Below are positions 7,696 to 16,399 of a stretch of DNA of 64,000 nucleotides, in pieces. Position numbers and translations under genes: made by a program. The notes beneath the pieces were generated by a model. It searched no databases. It had not been told where the DNA came from and saw nothing but the letters and a program-made list of their open reading frames with translations. The stretch comes from JAFALK01 sp042701975 (lineage in GTDB: Bacteria > Pseudomonadota > Gammaproteobacteria > Burkholderiales > Burkholderiaceae_C): positions 1,116,001 through 1,180,000 of the forward strand of contig CP170561.1 of the NCBI GenBank assembly GCA_042701975.1. Direction: 5' to 3'. Each line of letters begins with the position of its first letter. The stretch's first letter is position 1.

Positions 7696-8675
7696 ACCAG
7701 CCCGGCCTGGCGCAGCTCGCGCCAGAAGTCGGCGGGCACCTTCTCGGCGAGCGCGGCGCTGTCTTCGACGATGCGACCGGGCTTGCTCGCGCCGGGAATC
7801 ACCGCCGCCACGGCCGGGTTCGCCAGCGAGAACTGCAGGCCTGCGGCCTTCATGCTGATGCCGTAGCGATCGGCAATCGCCTTGATGGCCGCCACCTTGG
7901 CGAGGATCTCGGGCTTGGCCGGCGCGTACTCGAAGTTCGGGCCGCCGACCAACGCGCCTGAGCTGTACGGACCGCCGACGACGATGCCCAAACCACGCTC
8001 CGCCACCTTGGGCATCACGCGTTGCAGCGCGCGCTCGTGGTCCAGCAGCGTGTAGCGCCCGGCCAGCAAGAAGCCATCAGGCCTGGAACCTTGCAGGTCG
8101 AGCAACAGCTCGATCGGCTCCACCTTGTTCACGCCCAGGCCCCAGGCCTTGATGACCCCCTCATCGCGCAGGCGGTCCAGCGCCTTGAACGCGCCCTTGC
8201 GCGCGGACTCGAACACGCCGAGCCATTCATCGCCATAGAAATCCTGGGCCACGTCGTGCACCCAGACGATCTCGATGCGGTCGGTCTTCAGCCGCTTGAG
8301 GCTGTCCTCGATGGAGCGCAGCGTGGCGTCTTCCGAGTAGTCGTTGATGACCTTGTTCGGGCGGCCGTGCTTGAACACATCGCCCTTTTCGCCGTTGTCG
8401 CGCAGGCTGGCGTCTTCCACCTCGTCGAGCACGAGCCGGCCGACCTTGGTGCTGATGACGTATTCGTCGCGCGGCCGCTCGGCCAGCGCTTCGCCCATGC
8501 GGATTTCCGCCAGTCCGGCGCCGTAGAAGGGCGCGTTGTCGAAGTAGCGGATGCCGTCGTTCCAGGCGGCGTCCACGGTGGCGCGGGCTTCCGCTTCGGG
8601 GATGTCGCGGAACATGTTGCCCAGCGGTGCCGTGCCGAAACCCAGCTTGCCGGGGAGAAGGTCCTTGAGTGCCAT
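7662..8675 (-). CDS. Aldo/keto reductase (D-threo-aldose dehydrogenase type)
   Basis: 337 aa cytosolic NAD(P)-dependent oxidoreductase. It opens with the barrel start LGFGTAPLGNMF. The catalytic Asp and Tyr are in YFDNAPFYG, Lys in STKVGR and His in WVHDV. The C-terminal cofactor-binding pattern is AVIPGASKPGRIVED. The closest group is the aldose/L-fucose dehydrogenase and pyridoxal dehydrogenase branch; the true substrate is unknown. It is transcribed divergently from the LysR gene at 8774, which probably controls it through the box at 8720-8745. Confidence 0.88.
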   Translation of the reverse strand: MALKDLLPGKLGFGTAPLGNMFRDIPEAEARATVDAAWNDGIRYFDNAPFYGAGLAEIRMGEALAERPRDEYVISTKVGRLVLDEVEDASLRDNGEKGDVFKHGRPNKVINDYSEDATLRSIEDSLKRLKTDRIEIVWVHDVAQDFYGDEWLGVFESARKGAFKALDRLRDEGVIKAWGLGVNKVEPIELLLDLQGSRPDGFLLAGRYTLLDHERALQRVMPKVAERGLGIVVGGPYSSGALVGGPNFEYAPAKPEILAKVAAIKAIADRYGISMKAAGLQFSLANPAVAAVIPGASKPGRIVEDSAALAEKVPADFWRELRQAGLVHAAAPLPFGV

Positions 8676-8719
8676 GGGATTTCCTTTCGTCGATGCGTCA
8701 ATGGTGGGGGTTAGCCCGC

Positions 8720-8745
8720 AATTCAGGAAATTTATTTATTGAATT
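8720..8745. promoter_or_regulatory. Candidate LysR box between aldo/keto reductase and LysR genes
   Basis: Arms AATTCA (8720-8725) and TGAATT (8740-8745) flank a 14-nt A/T-only-rich spacer in the 98-bp divergent intergenic region. A dyad in an AT-rich spacer between a LysR gene and its divergent neighbour is the usual site for this family. Confidence 0.45.
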
Positions 8746-8773
8746 CCAGATATCTACAAAGCAATATGTCTGG

Positions 8774-9751
8774 ATGCGCTACGACCTGAACCTGCTGCCC
8801 GTTTTCCTCGTGCTGATGGAGGAGCGCAGCGTCACCCGCGCCGCTGTGCGGCTGGGCATCACGCAGCCGGCGCTGTCCAACGCGCTGACCCGGCTGCGCG
8901 AGATGTTGCGCGATCCGCTCTTCGTGCGCGAGCGCTACGGCATCCAGCCGACTGCCAAAGCACTGGAGCTGTTGCCGGTGATTGCGCAGGCCGTAGGCAA
9001 CCTGGACGCCGTGATCCTCGGCCAGCAGGACTTCGACCCGGCCAAGGCGGTCCAGCAGTTCACCGTCGCGCCGAACAGCTATGCCGAATACGTGCTGATG
9101 CCCGCCATCGTCGCTCGCCTGCGCCAGCTGGCGCCCGGCATCAGCCTGCGCCTGGTGCCTTACGGCTCCGACCTGGCGGACACCGGCCTCACCTCGGGCA
9201 CCACGGCCCTGGCGATCGGCCGTATGGTGGATCCGCCTGACAACCTGATCGTGCAGCACCTGACCGACGACTGCCTGGAGTGCATCGTGCGCGCCGACCA
9301 CCCCACCATCGGCGACCGCATCACGCGCAAGCAGTTCGAAAAGCTCAAGCACGTGAACATGCTGCCGCCAGGCCGGCTGCGCGTGGGCCTGTTCTCCAAG
9401 CTGGCCGAGCAGGGCCTCAAGCGGGATGTGGCGGTCTCCGTCACGCACTTCATGGCCATTCCGGAAATGATTGCGGTGACCGACTACTGCGCCACCCTGC
9501 CCAGCCTGATCTGCCGCCGCCTGGCAACCGACAAACGCCTGAAGGTGCTGCCTTCGCCGGTGGATCTGGGCAGCTTCCCCGTCGACATGGCCTGGCACGT
9601 GCGCTACCGCAACGACCCGGCCCATGCGTGGCTGCGCGCGCTGGTGGCGGATGTCACGCAGTCGATCAAGGGTCCGCGCACGGGCGCGGGCAAGCCGAAG
9701 GCTTCAATGCGCAGGGCTGGCCGTGGTGACCCCACACGCACCGACGGGTGA
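8774..9751 (+). CDS. LysR-family transcriptional regulator
   Basis: 325 aa. The ATG at 8774 places the winged helix-turn-helix at the very N-terminus (DLNLLPVFLVLMEERSVTRA, then ALSNALTRLREMLRDPLFVRE). The PBP2-type effector domain follows from about residue 95. The divergent start from the aldo/keto reductase gene suggests regulation of that enzyme. The C-terminal 25 residues (after VTQSIKGPR) are Lys/Arg/Gly-rich and outside the family fold. The stop overlaps the region before the CorC-type gene at 9811, so read-through is possible. Confidence 0.9.
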   Translation: MRYDLNLLPVFLVLMEERSVTRAAVRLGITQPALSNALTRLREMLRDPLFVRERYGIQPTAKALELLPVIAQAVGNLDAVILGQQDFDPAKAVQQFTVAPNSYAEYVLMPAIVARLRQLAPGISLRLVPYGSDLADTGLTSGTTALAIGRMVDPPDNLIVQHLTDDCLECIVRADHPTIGDRITRKQFEKLKHVNMLPPGRLRVGLFSKLAEQGLKRDVAVSVTHFMAIPEMIAVTDYCATLPSLICRRLATDKRLKVLPSPVDLGSFPVDMAWHVRYRNDPAHAWLRALVADVTQSIKGPRTGAGKPKASMRRAGRGDPTRTDG

Positions 9752-9810
9752 AGGGTTCGCCGGTCGCGAATTCATGCGTGGCTGCAGACGGCCCGACTAA
9801 ACTGCCCCGC

Positions 9811-11112
9811 ATGAGCACCAGCCTCCTGCTGATCGCCGCGCTGATCGCGGCCAGCGCCTTCTTCTCGATTGCGGAGTTTTCCCTGGCCTCGTCGCGGCGC
9901 CTGCGCCTGCAGCAGCTCAGCGACGAGGGCGACCCGCGCGCCGCTCTGGCGCTGGCCGTGCAGCAGCACCCGGGCCACTACTTCACCGTCGTGCAGATCG
10001 GCATCAATGCGGTGGCGATCCTGGGCGGCATCGTGGGCGAGGGCGCGTTGACGCCCTACTACCACGCGGCCTTGAGCCGCGTGATGTCGCCGGAAGCCGC
10101 AGCCGATGTGGCCTTCGGCCTGTCCTTTGCCACGATCACGATGCTGTTCATCCTGCTCGCCGATCTGCTGCCCAAGCGCATCTCGATGAACGAGCCCGAG
10201 CGCATGGCGATGCTGGTGATCGGCCCCATGCAGGTGCTGGTGAGCGTGCTCAAGCCGATCGCCTGGCTGTTCAGCCTGATCACGGAAACGCTGATCCGCC
10301 TGCTGGGCCGTCCCGCCGTGCGCGACGACTCGGTGACGCAGGACGACATCCTGGCGCTGACCGAAGCCGGCCTGCAGTCCGGCGTGGTGGCCGTGGCCGA
10401 GCAGCAGCTGATCGCCAATCTCTTCGAGCTCGACACCCGCACGGTGGAAAGCGTGATGACCACGCGCGAGAACATCGTCTTCTTCTCGCGCGACGAAGAG
10501 GAAACACTGATCCGCCATCGCATCGCCACGCAGCCGCATTCCACCTACCTGGTGTGCGACGGCGAGATCGACCAGGTAGCCGGCTATGTGGACGCTACCG
10601 CGCTGTTTCAGCGCATGTTGCAGGGCGACCCGCTGGACCTGCGCGGCGACGAGCTGATCCGCAAGGTGCTGATCGTGCCGGACCGGCTGACACTCTCGGA
10701 AATGCTCACGCAGTTCCGCCAGGCGCTGGAAGACTTTGCCGTCATCGTCAACGAATACAGCCTGGTGGTCGGCGTGATCACGCTGAACGACGTCATCGGC
10801 ACGGTGATGGGCTCGCTGGTGGCGCAGAACGTCGAGGAGCAGATCGTGCGCCGCGAGGACGGATCCTTCCTGGCCGACGGCCTCACGCCGGTCGTCGACG
10901 TGCAGCGTGCGCTCGACGTGGACAGCTGGCCGCACGCCGGCCAGTACGACACCCTGGCCGGCTTCCTGATGGTGATGCTGCGCCGCATCCCGCGCCGCAC
11001 GGACTGCATCGAATGGCAGGGCTGGCGCTTCGAGGTGGTCGACGTGGACAACCACCGCGTCGACCAGGTGATGATCAGCCGTGCGTCGGCGGCGTCACCA
11101 GTGCCTGGCTGA
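9811..11112 (+). CDS. CNNM/CorC (hemolysin C) family transporter-like membrane protein
   Basis: 433 aa, starting at ATG 9811. An N-terminal DUF21 membrane domain with about four helices has IAEFSLASSRRLRLQQL, the family's acidic-helix motif, and HPGHYFTVVQIGINAVAILGG. Two CBS domains follow (VMTTRENIVFFSRDEEE region and LIVPDRLTLSEMLTQFRQ region). A C-terminal CorC_HlyC domain ends in the W-R-F-E-V-V-D-x-D-x-x-R motif. CNNM/CorB/C proteins mediate or regulate Mg/Co efflux; 'hemolysin' is a historical label. The 3' end overlaps the convergent QorB-like gene by 38 bp. Confidence 0.88.
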   Translation: MSTSLLLIAALIAASAFFSIAEFSLASSRRLRLQQLSDEGDPRAALALAVQQHPGHYFTVVQIGINAVAILGGIVGEGALTPYYHAALSRVMSPEAAADVAFGLSFATITMLFILLADLLPKRISMNEPERMAMLVIGPMQVLVSVLKPIAWLFSLITETLIRLLGRPAVRDDSVTQDDILALTEAGLQSGVVAVAEQQLIANLFELDTRTVESVMTTRENIVFFSRDEEETLIRHRIATQPHSTYLVCDGEIDQVAGYVDATALFQRMLQGDPLDLRGDELIRKVLIVPDRLTLSEMLTQFRQALEDFAVIVNEYSLVVGVITLNDVIGTVMGSLVAQNVEEQIVRREDGSFLADGLTPVVDVQRALDVDSWPHAGQYDTLAGFLMVMLRRIPRRTDCIEWQGWRFEVVDVDNHRVDQVMISRASAASPVPG

Positions 11113-11938
11113 CGCTCTCGGCCATCGGCGTGGTCGTGCGGCCGATCAGACGCGACAGGGCGCGGCCTTCATCGAACAGCGCGCCCGCCGCAATGCCCAC
11201 GCCCCAGCCGGCGATCACCTGGGCAAAGCCTTCCGGCAGACCGAAGCCGGTCAGCGCCTTCGCGTAGTCGGCCACCGACATGTCCACATAGGGAATGCTG
11301 CGACCCGTCTGGCGCGAGATCTCCGCCGCCAGATCGGCCAGCGTGTAGGCGGCGTCACCGGCCAGCTCGTAGGTCTTGTTGTCGTGGCCGCCCGAGGTCA
11401 GCACGGCCACGGCAGCAGCTGCGTAATCCGCGCGCGCGGCCGACGAGATGCGGCCTGCGCCCGCGCTGCCGATGTATGCGCCACCGGCCAGCGCGCCGGC
11501 GATGGCGCTCGTGTAGTTCTCGGTGTACCAGCCGTTGCGCAGGATGGTGAAGGCGATGCCGGACGCCTTCAGCGCAGCTTCGGTGTCCAGATGCTCGACG
11601 GCCAGGTCCAGCGGCGAGCGGTCGGCATGCAACAGGCTCGTGTAGACGATGCGGCGTACACCGGCCTGGGCTGCGGCGGCGATCACGTTGCGGTGCTGAG
11701 CGCGGCGCTGGCCGATCTCGCTGGAGGAGATCAGCAGCAAGGTCTCGACGCCGGCCAGTGCGGCAGCCAAGGTTTCAGCTTGCGTGTAGTCGGCAGCGCG
11801 CGCGGCGATGCCGAGGTCCTGCGCCTTGGCCGGCGTGCGGACCAAGGCCACGAGTTCGCTGGCGGGTTGAGCCGCCAGCAGCTGGGAGACAACGAGGCGG
11901 CCGAGTTGGCCCGTGGCGCCGGTGATTGCAATGGTCAT
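11075..11938 (-). CDS. NAD(P)H-binding quinone oxidoreductase (QorB-like, NmrA family)
   Basis: 287 aa atypical short-chain dehydrogenase from ATG 11938. A Rossmann start ITGATGQLGRLV binds NAD(P), VALVRTPAKAQDL follows, and there is no canonical YxxxK catalytic pair, as in NmrA/QorB proteins. QorB reduces quinones using NADPH. It is divergent from an HxlR regulator, the same pairing seen for QorB-type reductases with QorR/YodB regulators that sense electrophiles through a cysteine. I infer a quinone/aldehyde stress response. Confidence 0.87.
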   Translation of the reverse strand: MTIAITGATGQLGRLVVSQLLAAQPASELVALVRTPAKAQDLGIAARAADYTQAETLAAALAGVETLLLISSSEIGQRRAQHRNVIAAAAQAGVRRIVYTSLLHADRSPLDLAVEHLDTEAALKASGIAFTILRNGWYTENYTSAIAGALAGGAYIGSAGAGRISSAARADYAAAAVAVLTSGGHDNKTYELAGDAAYTLADLAAEISRQTGRSIPYVDMSVADYAKALTGFGLPEGFAQVIAGWGVGIAAGALFDEGRALSRLIGRTTTPMAESVSQALVTPPTHG

Positions 11939-11976
11939 GGTGGATCTCTTCAGTTGAAGTGGGAGTGGCTTCACTG

Positions 11977-12000
11977 TACGATTCACGCTAACTATTCGTA
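11977..12000. promoter_or_regulatory. Imperfect dyad in the qorB/hxlR divergent region
   Basis: Arms TACGA (11977-11981) and TCGTA (11996-12000) sit just upstream of the HxlR ATG at 12010 in a 71-bp intergenic region. It is a plausible HxlR operator, but the arms are short. Confidence 0.3.
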
Positions 12001-12009
12001 AGTACGCAC

Positions 12010-12498
12010 ATGAATGTAAGTACCAAGCCGAGAAACCCGACAAGAAAAGCCGAACGTCTTTCCACCCGGCTGCAGCGCGGCGACCTGCTGGCCGAGGCTT
12101 GCCCTTCGCGCGACGTGCTCAAGCACGTGACCAGCCGCTGGGGCGTGCTGGTGCTGATGGCGCTGGAGCTTCGTTCGCACCGCTTCGCCGAGCTGCGCCG
12201 CGCCGTGCAGGGCGTGAGCGAGCGCATGCTGGCCCAGACCCTGCAATGGCTGGAGGGCGATGGCCTGGTGCTGCGCATCGTGCATGACGTGGTGCCGCCG
12301 CATGTGGAGTACCGCCTCACGCCGCTGGGCGTGCAGGCGGCCAAGCGCGTGCGCGGCCTGGCCGACTGGATCGAGACGAATCTGCATCAGGTGCAGGCCT
12401 TCCAGGCCCAGCGCGAGAACGAAGCGGCAGAAGCAGCAGAAGCAGCCAGGGCCGAGCGCAGCGCCGCCAGCCGCGGCCGCGTGCATCGTCTGCGTTGA
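12010..12498 (+). CDS. HxlR-family transcriptional regulator
   Basis: 162 aa winged-helix repressor. The family's N-terminal cysteine is present (EACPSRDVLKHVTSRWG), followed by the recognition region RRAVQGVSERMLAQTLQWLE and the wing VEYRLTPLGVQA. This cysteine is the redox/electrophile sensor in YodB, HypR and QorR. The C-terminal 30 residues are Glu/Ala/Arg-rich and probably disordered. Divergent to the QorB-like reductase gene, its likely target. Confidence 0.9.
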   Translation: MNVSTKPRNPTRKAERLSTRLQRGDLLAEACPSRDVLKHVTSRWGVLVLMALELRSHRFAELRRAVQGVSERMLAQTLQWLEGDGLVLRIVHDVVPPHVEYRLTPLGVQAAKRVRGLADWIETNLHQVQAFQAQRENEAAEAAEAARAERSAASRGRVHRLR

Positions 12499-12559
12499 AG
12501 CAACGGGTTGGCACATCGGCGAATGAGCCCGCTGCCGACAAGGTTTGCAGGCCTGGGCC

Positions 12560-13606
12560 ATGATGCCGGCCATGTCGTCGCCCACGCTGCCCACCGCTTC
12601 TGCGTTCCAGGTCCCGCTGTCCATCCTCGATCTCTCGCCGATCTGCGAGGGCAGTGACGCCGGCCAGTCCTTTCGCAACTCGCTCGCACTCGCCCAGCAT
12701 GGCGAAAGCCTCGGCTACAGCCGCTACTGGCTGGCCGAGCACCACGGCATGCCCGGCATCGCCAGCGCCGCCACTTCCACGCTGTTGGCCTTCGTCGGCG
12801 CAGGCACGAAGAGCATCCGCATCGGTGCCGGCGGCGTGATGCTGCCCAACCACTCGCCGCTGGTGATTGCCGAGCAGTACGGCACGCTGCAAGCGCTCTT
12901 CCCCGGCCGCATCGACCTGGGCCTGGGCCGCGCACCGGGTTCCGACGGCGCCACCGCGCGCGCGCTGCGGCGCGACCAGCACGAGGCCGCCGAGCGCTTC
13001 CCGCAAGACGTCGTCGAGCTGATGGACTACATGAGCCGCGAGCCGCGCCAGCGCGTGCTGGCCGTGCCCGGTGTGGGCAGTGAAGTGCCGGTGTGGATGC
13101 TGGGCTCCAGCACCTTTGGCGCGCAGCTGGCCGCGCATCTGGGGTTGCCGTACGCCTTCGCCTCGCACTTCGCGCCGCAGCTGCTGATGCCGGCGCTGCA
13201 GCTCTACCGCGAGCATTTCAAGCCTTCGGGCCGACCCGGCGCGCTGGAGCAGCCGCATGTGATGCTGGGCTTCAACGTCTTTGCCGCCGAGACGGAAGGC
13301 CAGGCGCATCTGCTCGCCAGCTCGTGGCAGCAGGCCTTCGTCAACCTGCGCAGCGGCCGTCCCGGTCGCCTGCCGCCGCCGCGCGCGGGCTTTCTTGACA
13401 CGCTGGGCGAGCCGGAGGGCGCCATGCTCGACAGCGTGCTGTCCTGCGCCGCCATCGGCACGCCGGATCAGGTGCGCGAGCGGGTGCTGGACTTCGCCGG
13501 CCGCACCGGCGCGAACGAGCTGATGATCACCTCGCAGGTCTTCGACGCCACGGCACGCCGCCAGTCCTACAGCCTGCTGGCTGGGGCGTTGCGCAAGAAC
13601 GCCTGA
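12560..13606 (+). CDS. LLM-class flavin-dependent oxidoreductase (luciferase-like group 1)
   Basis: About 348 aa; in-frame ATGs at 12560, 12563 and 12572 are all possible starts. Family signatures: PLSILDLSPICEG, GYSRYWLAEHHGMPGIASAA, IRIGAGGVMLPNHSPLVIAEQ and FPGRIDLGLGRAPGSD. These TIM-barrel monooxygenases use FMNH2 supplied by a separate reductase, and the substrate is unknown. No flavin reductase gene is adjacent. It follows the HxlR gene on the same strand by about 60 bp, so it might belong to the same stress unit. Confidence 0.88.
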   Translation: MMPAMSSPTLPTASAFQVPLSILDLSPICEGSDAGQSFRNSLALAQHGESLGYSRYWLAEHHGMPGIASAATSTLLAFVGAGTKSIRIGAGGVMLPNHSPLVIAEQYGTLQALFPGRIDLGLGRAPGSDGATARALRRDQHEAAERFPQDVVELMDYMSREPRQRVLAVPGVGSEVPVWMLGSSTFGAQLAAHLGLPYAFASHFAPQLLMPALQLYREHFKPSGRPGALEQPHVMLGFNVFAAETEGQAHLLASSWQQAFVNLRSGRPGRLPPPRAGFLDTLGEPEGAMLDSVLSCAAIGTPDQVRERVLDFAGRTGANELMITSQVFDATARRQSYSLLAGALRKNA

Positions 13607-13616
13607 ACGGGAGCCT

Positions 13617-15236
13617 TCAAGCGGCCGGCGCGGTGGCCTTGAGCTTGTCCAGCCGCCCCTGCAGCTCGGCCGCGCGCGCATTGCCGGGGCTGATGCCCAC
13701 GGCCACGCCCAGGGCCTGGCGCGCCTCCTTGCCCAGATCGGCCGTCCAGCCGGTCTTCTCCATGCAGGTGATGGCCACGTAGGCCAGGTTGAGCTGGGCG
13801 CGCGGGTTCTGCGGCATGAGGTCGCGCGCGCGGCGCATGCTCTCCAGCGCTTCCGCCAGCTTGCCCTGCGAGATCAGCTGCACGCCTTCGCTCATGGCCT
13901 CGGTGGCCTGCTTGCGCGAGGCGCTCAGCAGCTCGCGGCCGTGCTCGGCCATGCCGGCGGCCTCGAAGACCTTCTGCGCGCGATCGGCGATGGACTGGTC
14001 GTCGTGGTTGTTGCGGGTCACGAACTGCAGCACTTCGGCAGCGGCCTCCTTCTGGCCGCACTGCATAAGCGTCTCGGCGATGGCCAGCTCGGCGTCCGTC
14101 GAGACGGGCTCGGCCGTGTGCTGCATGAGATCGCTGACCGCGGCGGCCGCAGCGCGCGCCGCATCGGCGTTGCCGGCCTTGGTGTGGGCGCGCAGCTCCT
14201 CGGCCTTGCCGAGCAGCCGCGCCTCCGCCGCCTCGAACTTGTCGGCCAGGCCGGCCAGGGTCTGCAGGGCGGCATCGGTGGCGCCGCCTTCGACCTGCAC
14301 GCGGGCCAAGCCGAGGTAGGGCGCCACGGTCTTGAGCGCGCTGTGCTCGCCGAGCTTGATCGAGCGCTGGAAGGCCTGCGTGGCGGCCTCGGCATCGCCG
14401 CTGCGTGCAGCAGCACCGCCCAGCGCCGCCTGGCGCGTTGAAGAATTGGGCGAGAGCTTGGTGGCGCGCTGCAGCACTTCGAGCTGCTGCTTGGACTGCC
14501 CGAGCTGCTCGTGCACCGAGGCCAACCAGTCGTAGGCCTCGAGGTATTGCGGATGCGCGCGCACGATTTCTTCCAGCTGCACGCGCGCCGCGCTGAGCTC
14601 GCCGGACTGCAGGCTCAGGCGTGCCAGGCCGAGCTTGGCCCAGGGCAGATCGGCCTTGGTCAGCACCAGTTCCAGGACGGCCCGGGCCGCGCCCAGGTCG
14701 CCCATCTGCTGGTGGATCTGGGCCTGCGTGCGCAGCACCTCGGCCACGTTCTTGCCTTCGGCCAGGCGCTGCTTGCACAGGGCCAGGGCCTTGGCGAAAT
14801 CCTTGGCGCCGCTGGCACCGACGATGTCGGCCATCGCCGCCTTGCGCTCCAGCAAGCGCTGCAGGCGCGTCTGCAGCGTACCTTCGGTGATGGGCTTGAG
14901 CAGGTAGTCGTCCGGCGCCTGCTCGGCGGCCACCGAGATCATGTCGGAGTGCTTCTCGGCCGTGATCATGATCCACACGGCCGAGGGCGTGATCCAGCCC
15001 TTGTGGCGCGACTCCTCCAGCAACATCTGGCCGTTCTTGCCGTCGCCGAGGTTGTAGTCGCACAGCACGACGTCATAGGTGTTGCGCGACAGCAGCCGCG
15101 CGGCTTCGTCGGCCGAAGCCGCGGTGTCCACGCGCTGCGCACCGCAGCGGCGCAGCAGGCCGCGGATCACGCTGCGCATGGTTTCGAAATCCTCCACGAG
15201 GAGGAAGTTGCGGCTGCCGAACGCGTCGATACTCAT
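13617..15236 (-). CDS. Response regulator with receiver domain and long TPR-type C-terminus
   Basis: 539 aa. A receiver domain (about 1-130) has the acidic pair in LLVEDFE, phosphoacceptor Asp in DVVLCDYNLGDG, conserved Thr in IMITAEK and Lys in YLLKPI. The remainder is helical, with TPR-like repeats such as KLGLARLSLQSGELSAARVQLEE, shortened here to LGLARLSLQSGELSAA, and PRAQLNLAYVAI. There is no DNA-binding domain, so output is probably protein-protein. It starts 12 bp downstream of the histidine-kinase gene and is surely its partner. Confidence 0.88.
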   Translation of the reverse strand: MSIDAFGSRNFLLVEDFETMRSVIRGLLRRCGAQRVDTAASADEAARLLSRNTYDVVLCDYNLGDGKNGQMLLEESRHKGWITPSAVWIMITAEKHSDMISVAAEQAPDDYLLKPITEGTLQTRLQRLLERKAAMADIVGASGAKDFAKALALCKQRLAEGKNVAEVLRTQAQIHQQMGDLGAARAVLELVLTKADLPWAKLGLARLSLQSGELSAARVQLEEIVRAHPQYLEAYDWLASVHEQLGQSKQQLEVLQRATKLSPNSSTRQAALGGAAARSGDAEAATQAFQRSIKLGEHSALKTVAPYLGLARVQVEGGATDAALQTLAGLADKFEAAEARLLGKAEELRAHTKAGNADAARAAAAAVSDLMQHTAEPVSTDAELAIAETLMQCGQKEAAAEVLQFVTRNNHDDQSIADRAQKVFEAAGMAEHGRELLSASRKQATEAMSEGVQLISQGKLAEALESMRRARDLMPQNPRAQLNLAYVAITCMEKTGWTADLGKEARQALGVAVGISPGNARAAELQGRLDKLKATAPAA

Positions 15237-15248
15237 CGTTAGTTCAAG

Positions 15249-15923
15249 TCAGGGCAGGGTGATGGAGAAGCGACCGCCGCCGCCGCCGAGGTTCTCCAGC
15301 CGCGTGTGGCCCTGGGCCGCGCCGCGCCGGTGCAGCAGCGCCACCTGGCGCGCGAAGTACAGGCCCAGGCCCGTGCTGCCGGTCTGGGCGTTGATGCCCT
15401 GGATGGGATAGGCCTGGTCGAGCATGAAGCCGGGGAAGCCCAGGCCGTCGTCGTCCACGGCGATCAGCAGGCCATCCGGCCCCGCCGACAGGCGCAGCGC
15501 GATCTTCGAGCGGGTGTAGCGCACGGCGTTGAACATGGCCTGCGTCACCACGCTGGCCACCATCTCGCGATCGAAGAACCAGCTCTCGGGCTGAGCGTCC
15601 ACCTCGCACTCCAGGCCCAGGCCCTTCACCTGCGCAAGCGGCCGCACGCGGGCCAGCGCTTCGGCGGCGAACTCGGCGAGATCGACCTCCTGCGGGTCGA
15701 AGGGGTACATGCCGTGTTCGAGCTTGTACACGCCCATCAGCTGCACCAGCTGGCCGTTGACGCGCTGCGCTTCGTACAGCGCCTGCTGCAGCAGCGTGCC
15801 TGCGTCCACGCCCATGCTGGTCTCGGCATGCTGGGCGAGCAGGTCTTCAAGATAGGCCGTGATCACCCCGACAGAATTCTTCATGTCGTGGCTGGCCACA
15901 CCGACGATGGTGGAGAAGTCCAT
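15249..15923 (-). CDS. Minimal sensor histidine kinase without input domain
   Basis: 224 aa. It contains only a dimerisation/phosphoacceptor helix with GVASHDMKNSVGVI (His about residue 12) and a HATPase_c domain: N-box AMFNAVRYT, G1 AVDDDGLGF and G2 STGLGLYFARQ. No membrane segment or sensory domain precedes the H-box, so the signal must arrive through another protein. It is the first gene of a two-gene unit with the receiver-TPR gene. Alternatively the TPR partner could supply the sensing. Confidence 0.85.
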   Translation of the reverse strand: MDFSTIVGVASHDMKNSVGVITAYLEDLLAQHAETSMGVDAGTLLQQALYEAQRVNGQLVQLMGVYKLEHGMYPFDPQEVDLAEFAAEALARVRPLAQVKGLGLECEVDAQPESWFFDREMVASVVTQAMFNAVRYTRSKIALRLSAGPDGLLIAVDDDGLGFPGFMLDQAYPIQGINAQTGSTGLGLYFARQVALLHRRGAAQGHTRLENLGGGGGRFSITLP

Positions 15924-16017
15924 GCCTCCCGTTCCTCCCGTTCGAAGCTGGCTGGCTGCGTGTGCCGCAGCGCATGGCCCCGAGTCTATGGCCTGAAGAT
16001 GACGCGCGTCACGTGCT

Positions 16018-16353
16018 TCACCCAGCCCGGTCGTCTCCTGCGGCCGGAAAGCGCACTTCGTTCAGGGCCAGCTTCGCTTGCGCGGCCTTCACCAGGTCGA
16101 TGTTCAGTTCGTTGGAAAGCTGCACGAGGTACAGCAGCACGTCGGCCATCTCCATGGCCACCTCCTCGCGCTGCTCGGGCTGCAGCCCGCGGCTCTGGTC
16201 CTCGCTCATCCACTGGAAGTGTTCGAGCAGCTCGGCGGCTTCGACGATCAGCGCGCTGGCGAGGTTCTTGGGCGCGTGAAAGCGCCCCCAGTCGCGGGCG
16301 GCGGCGAAGGCTTGCAGCTGGCTCGCGAGGTGCTGGAGGCTGTCTTCGTTCAT
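16018..16353 (-). CDS. MazG-like nucleotide pyrophosphohydrolase
   Basis: 111 aa all-alpha NTP pyrophosphatase of the RS21-C6/iMazG group. The Mg-binding ExxE...ExxD pattern is visible as VEAAELLEHFQW and EEVAMEMADVLLYL. Such enzymes hydrolyse non-canonical or damaged (d)NTPs to NMP and pyrophosphate, a house-cleaning role. Divergent from the LigT-like gene, with 46 bp between the starts. Confidence 0.9.
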   Translation of the reverse strand: MNEDSLQHLASQLQAFAAARDWGRFHAPKNLASALIVEAAELLEHFQWMSEDQSRGLQPEQREEVAMEMADVLLYLVQLSNELNIDLVKAAQAKLALNEVRFPAAGDDRAG

Positions 16354-16399
16354 GGGCGGAGTTTAGGATGCAAGTCCCAGAGCTTGAGCGCATGCATCC

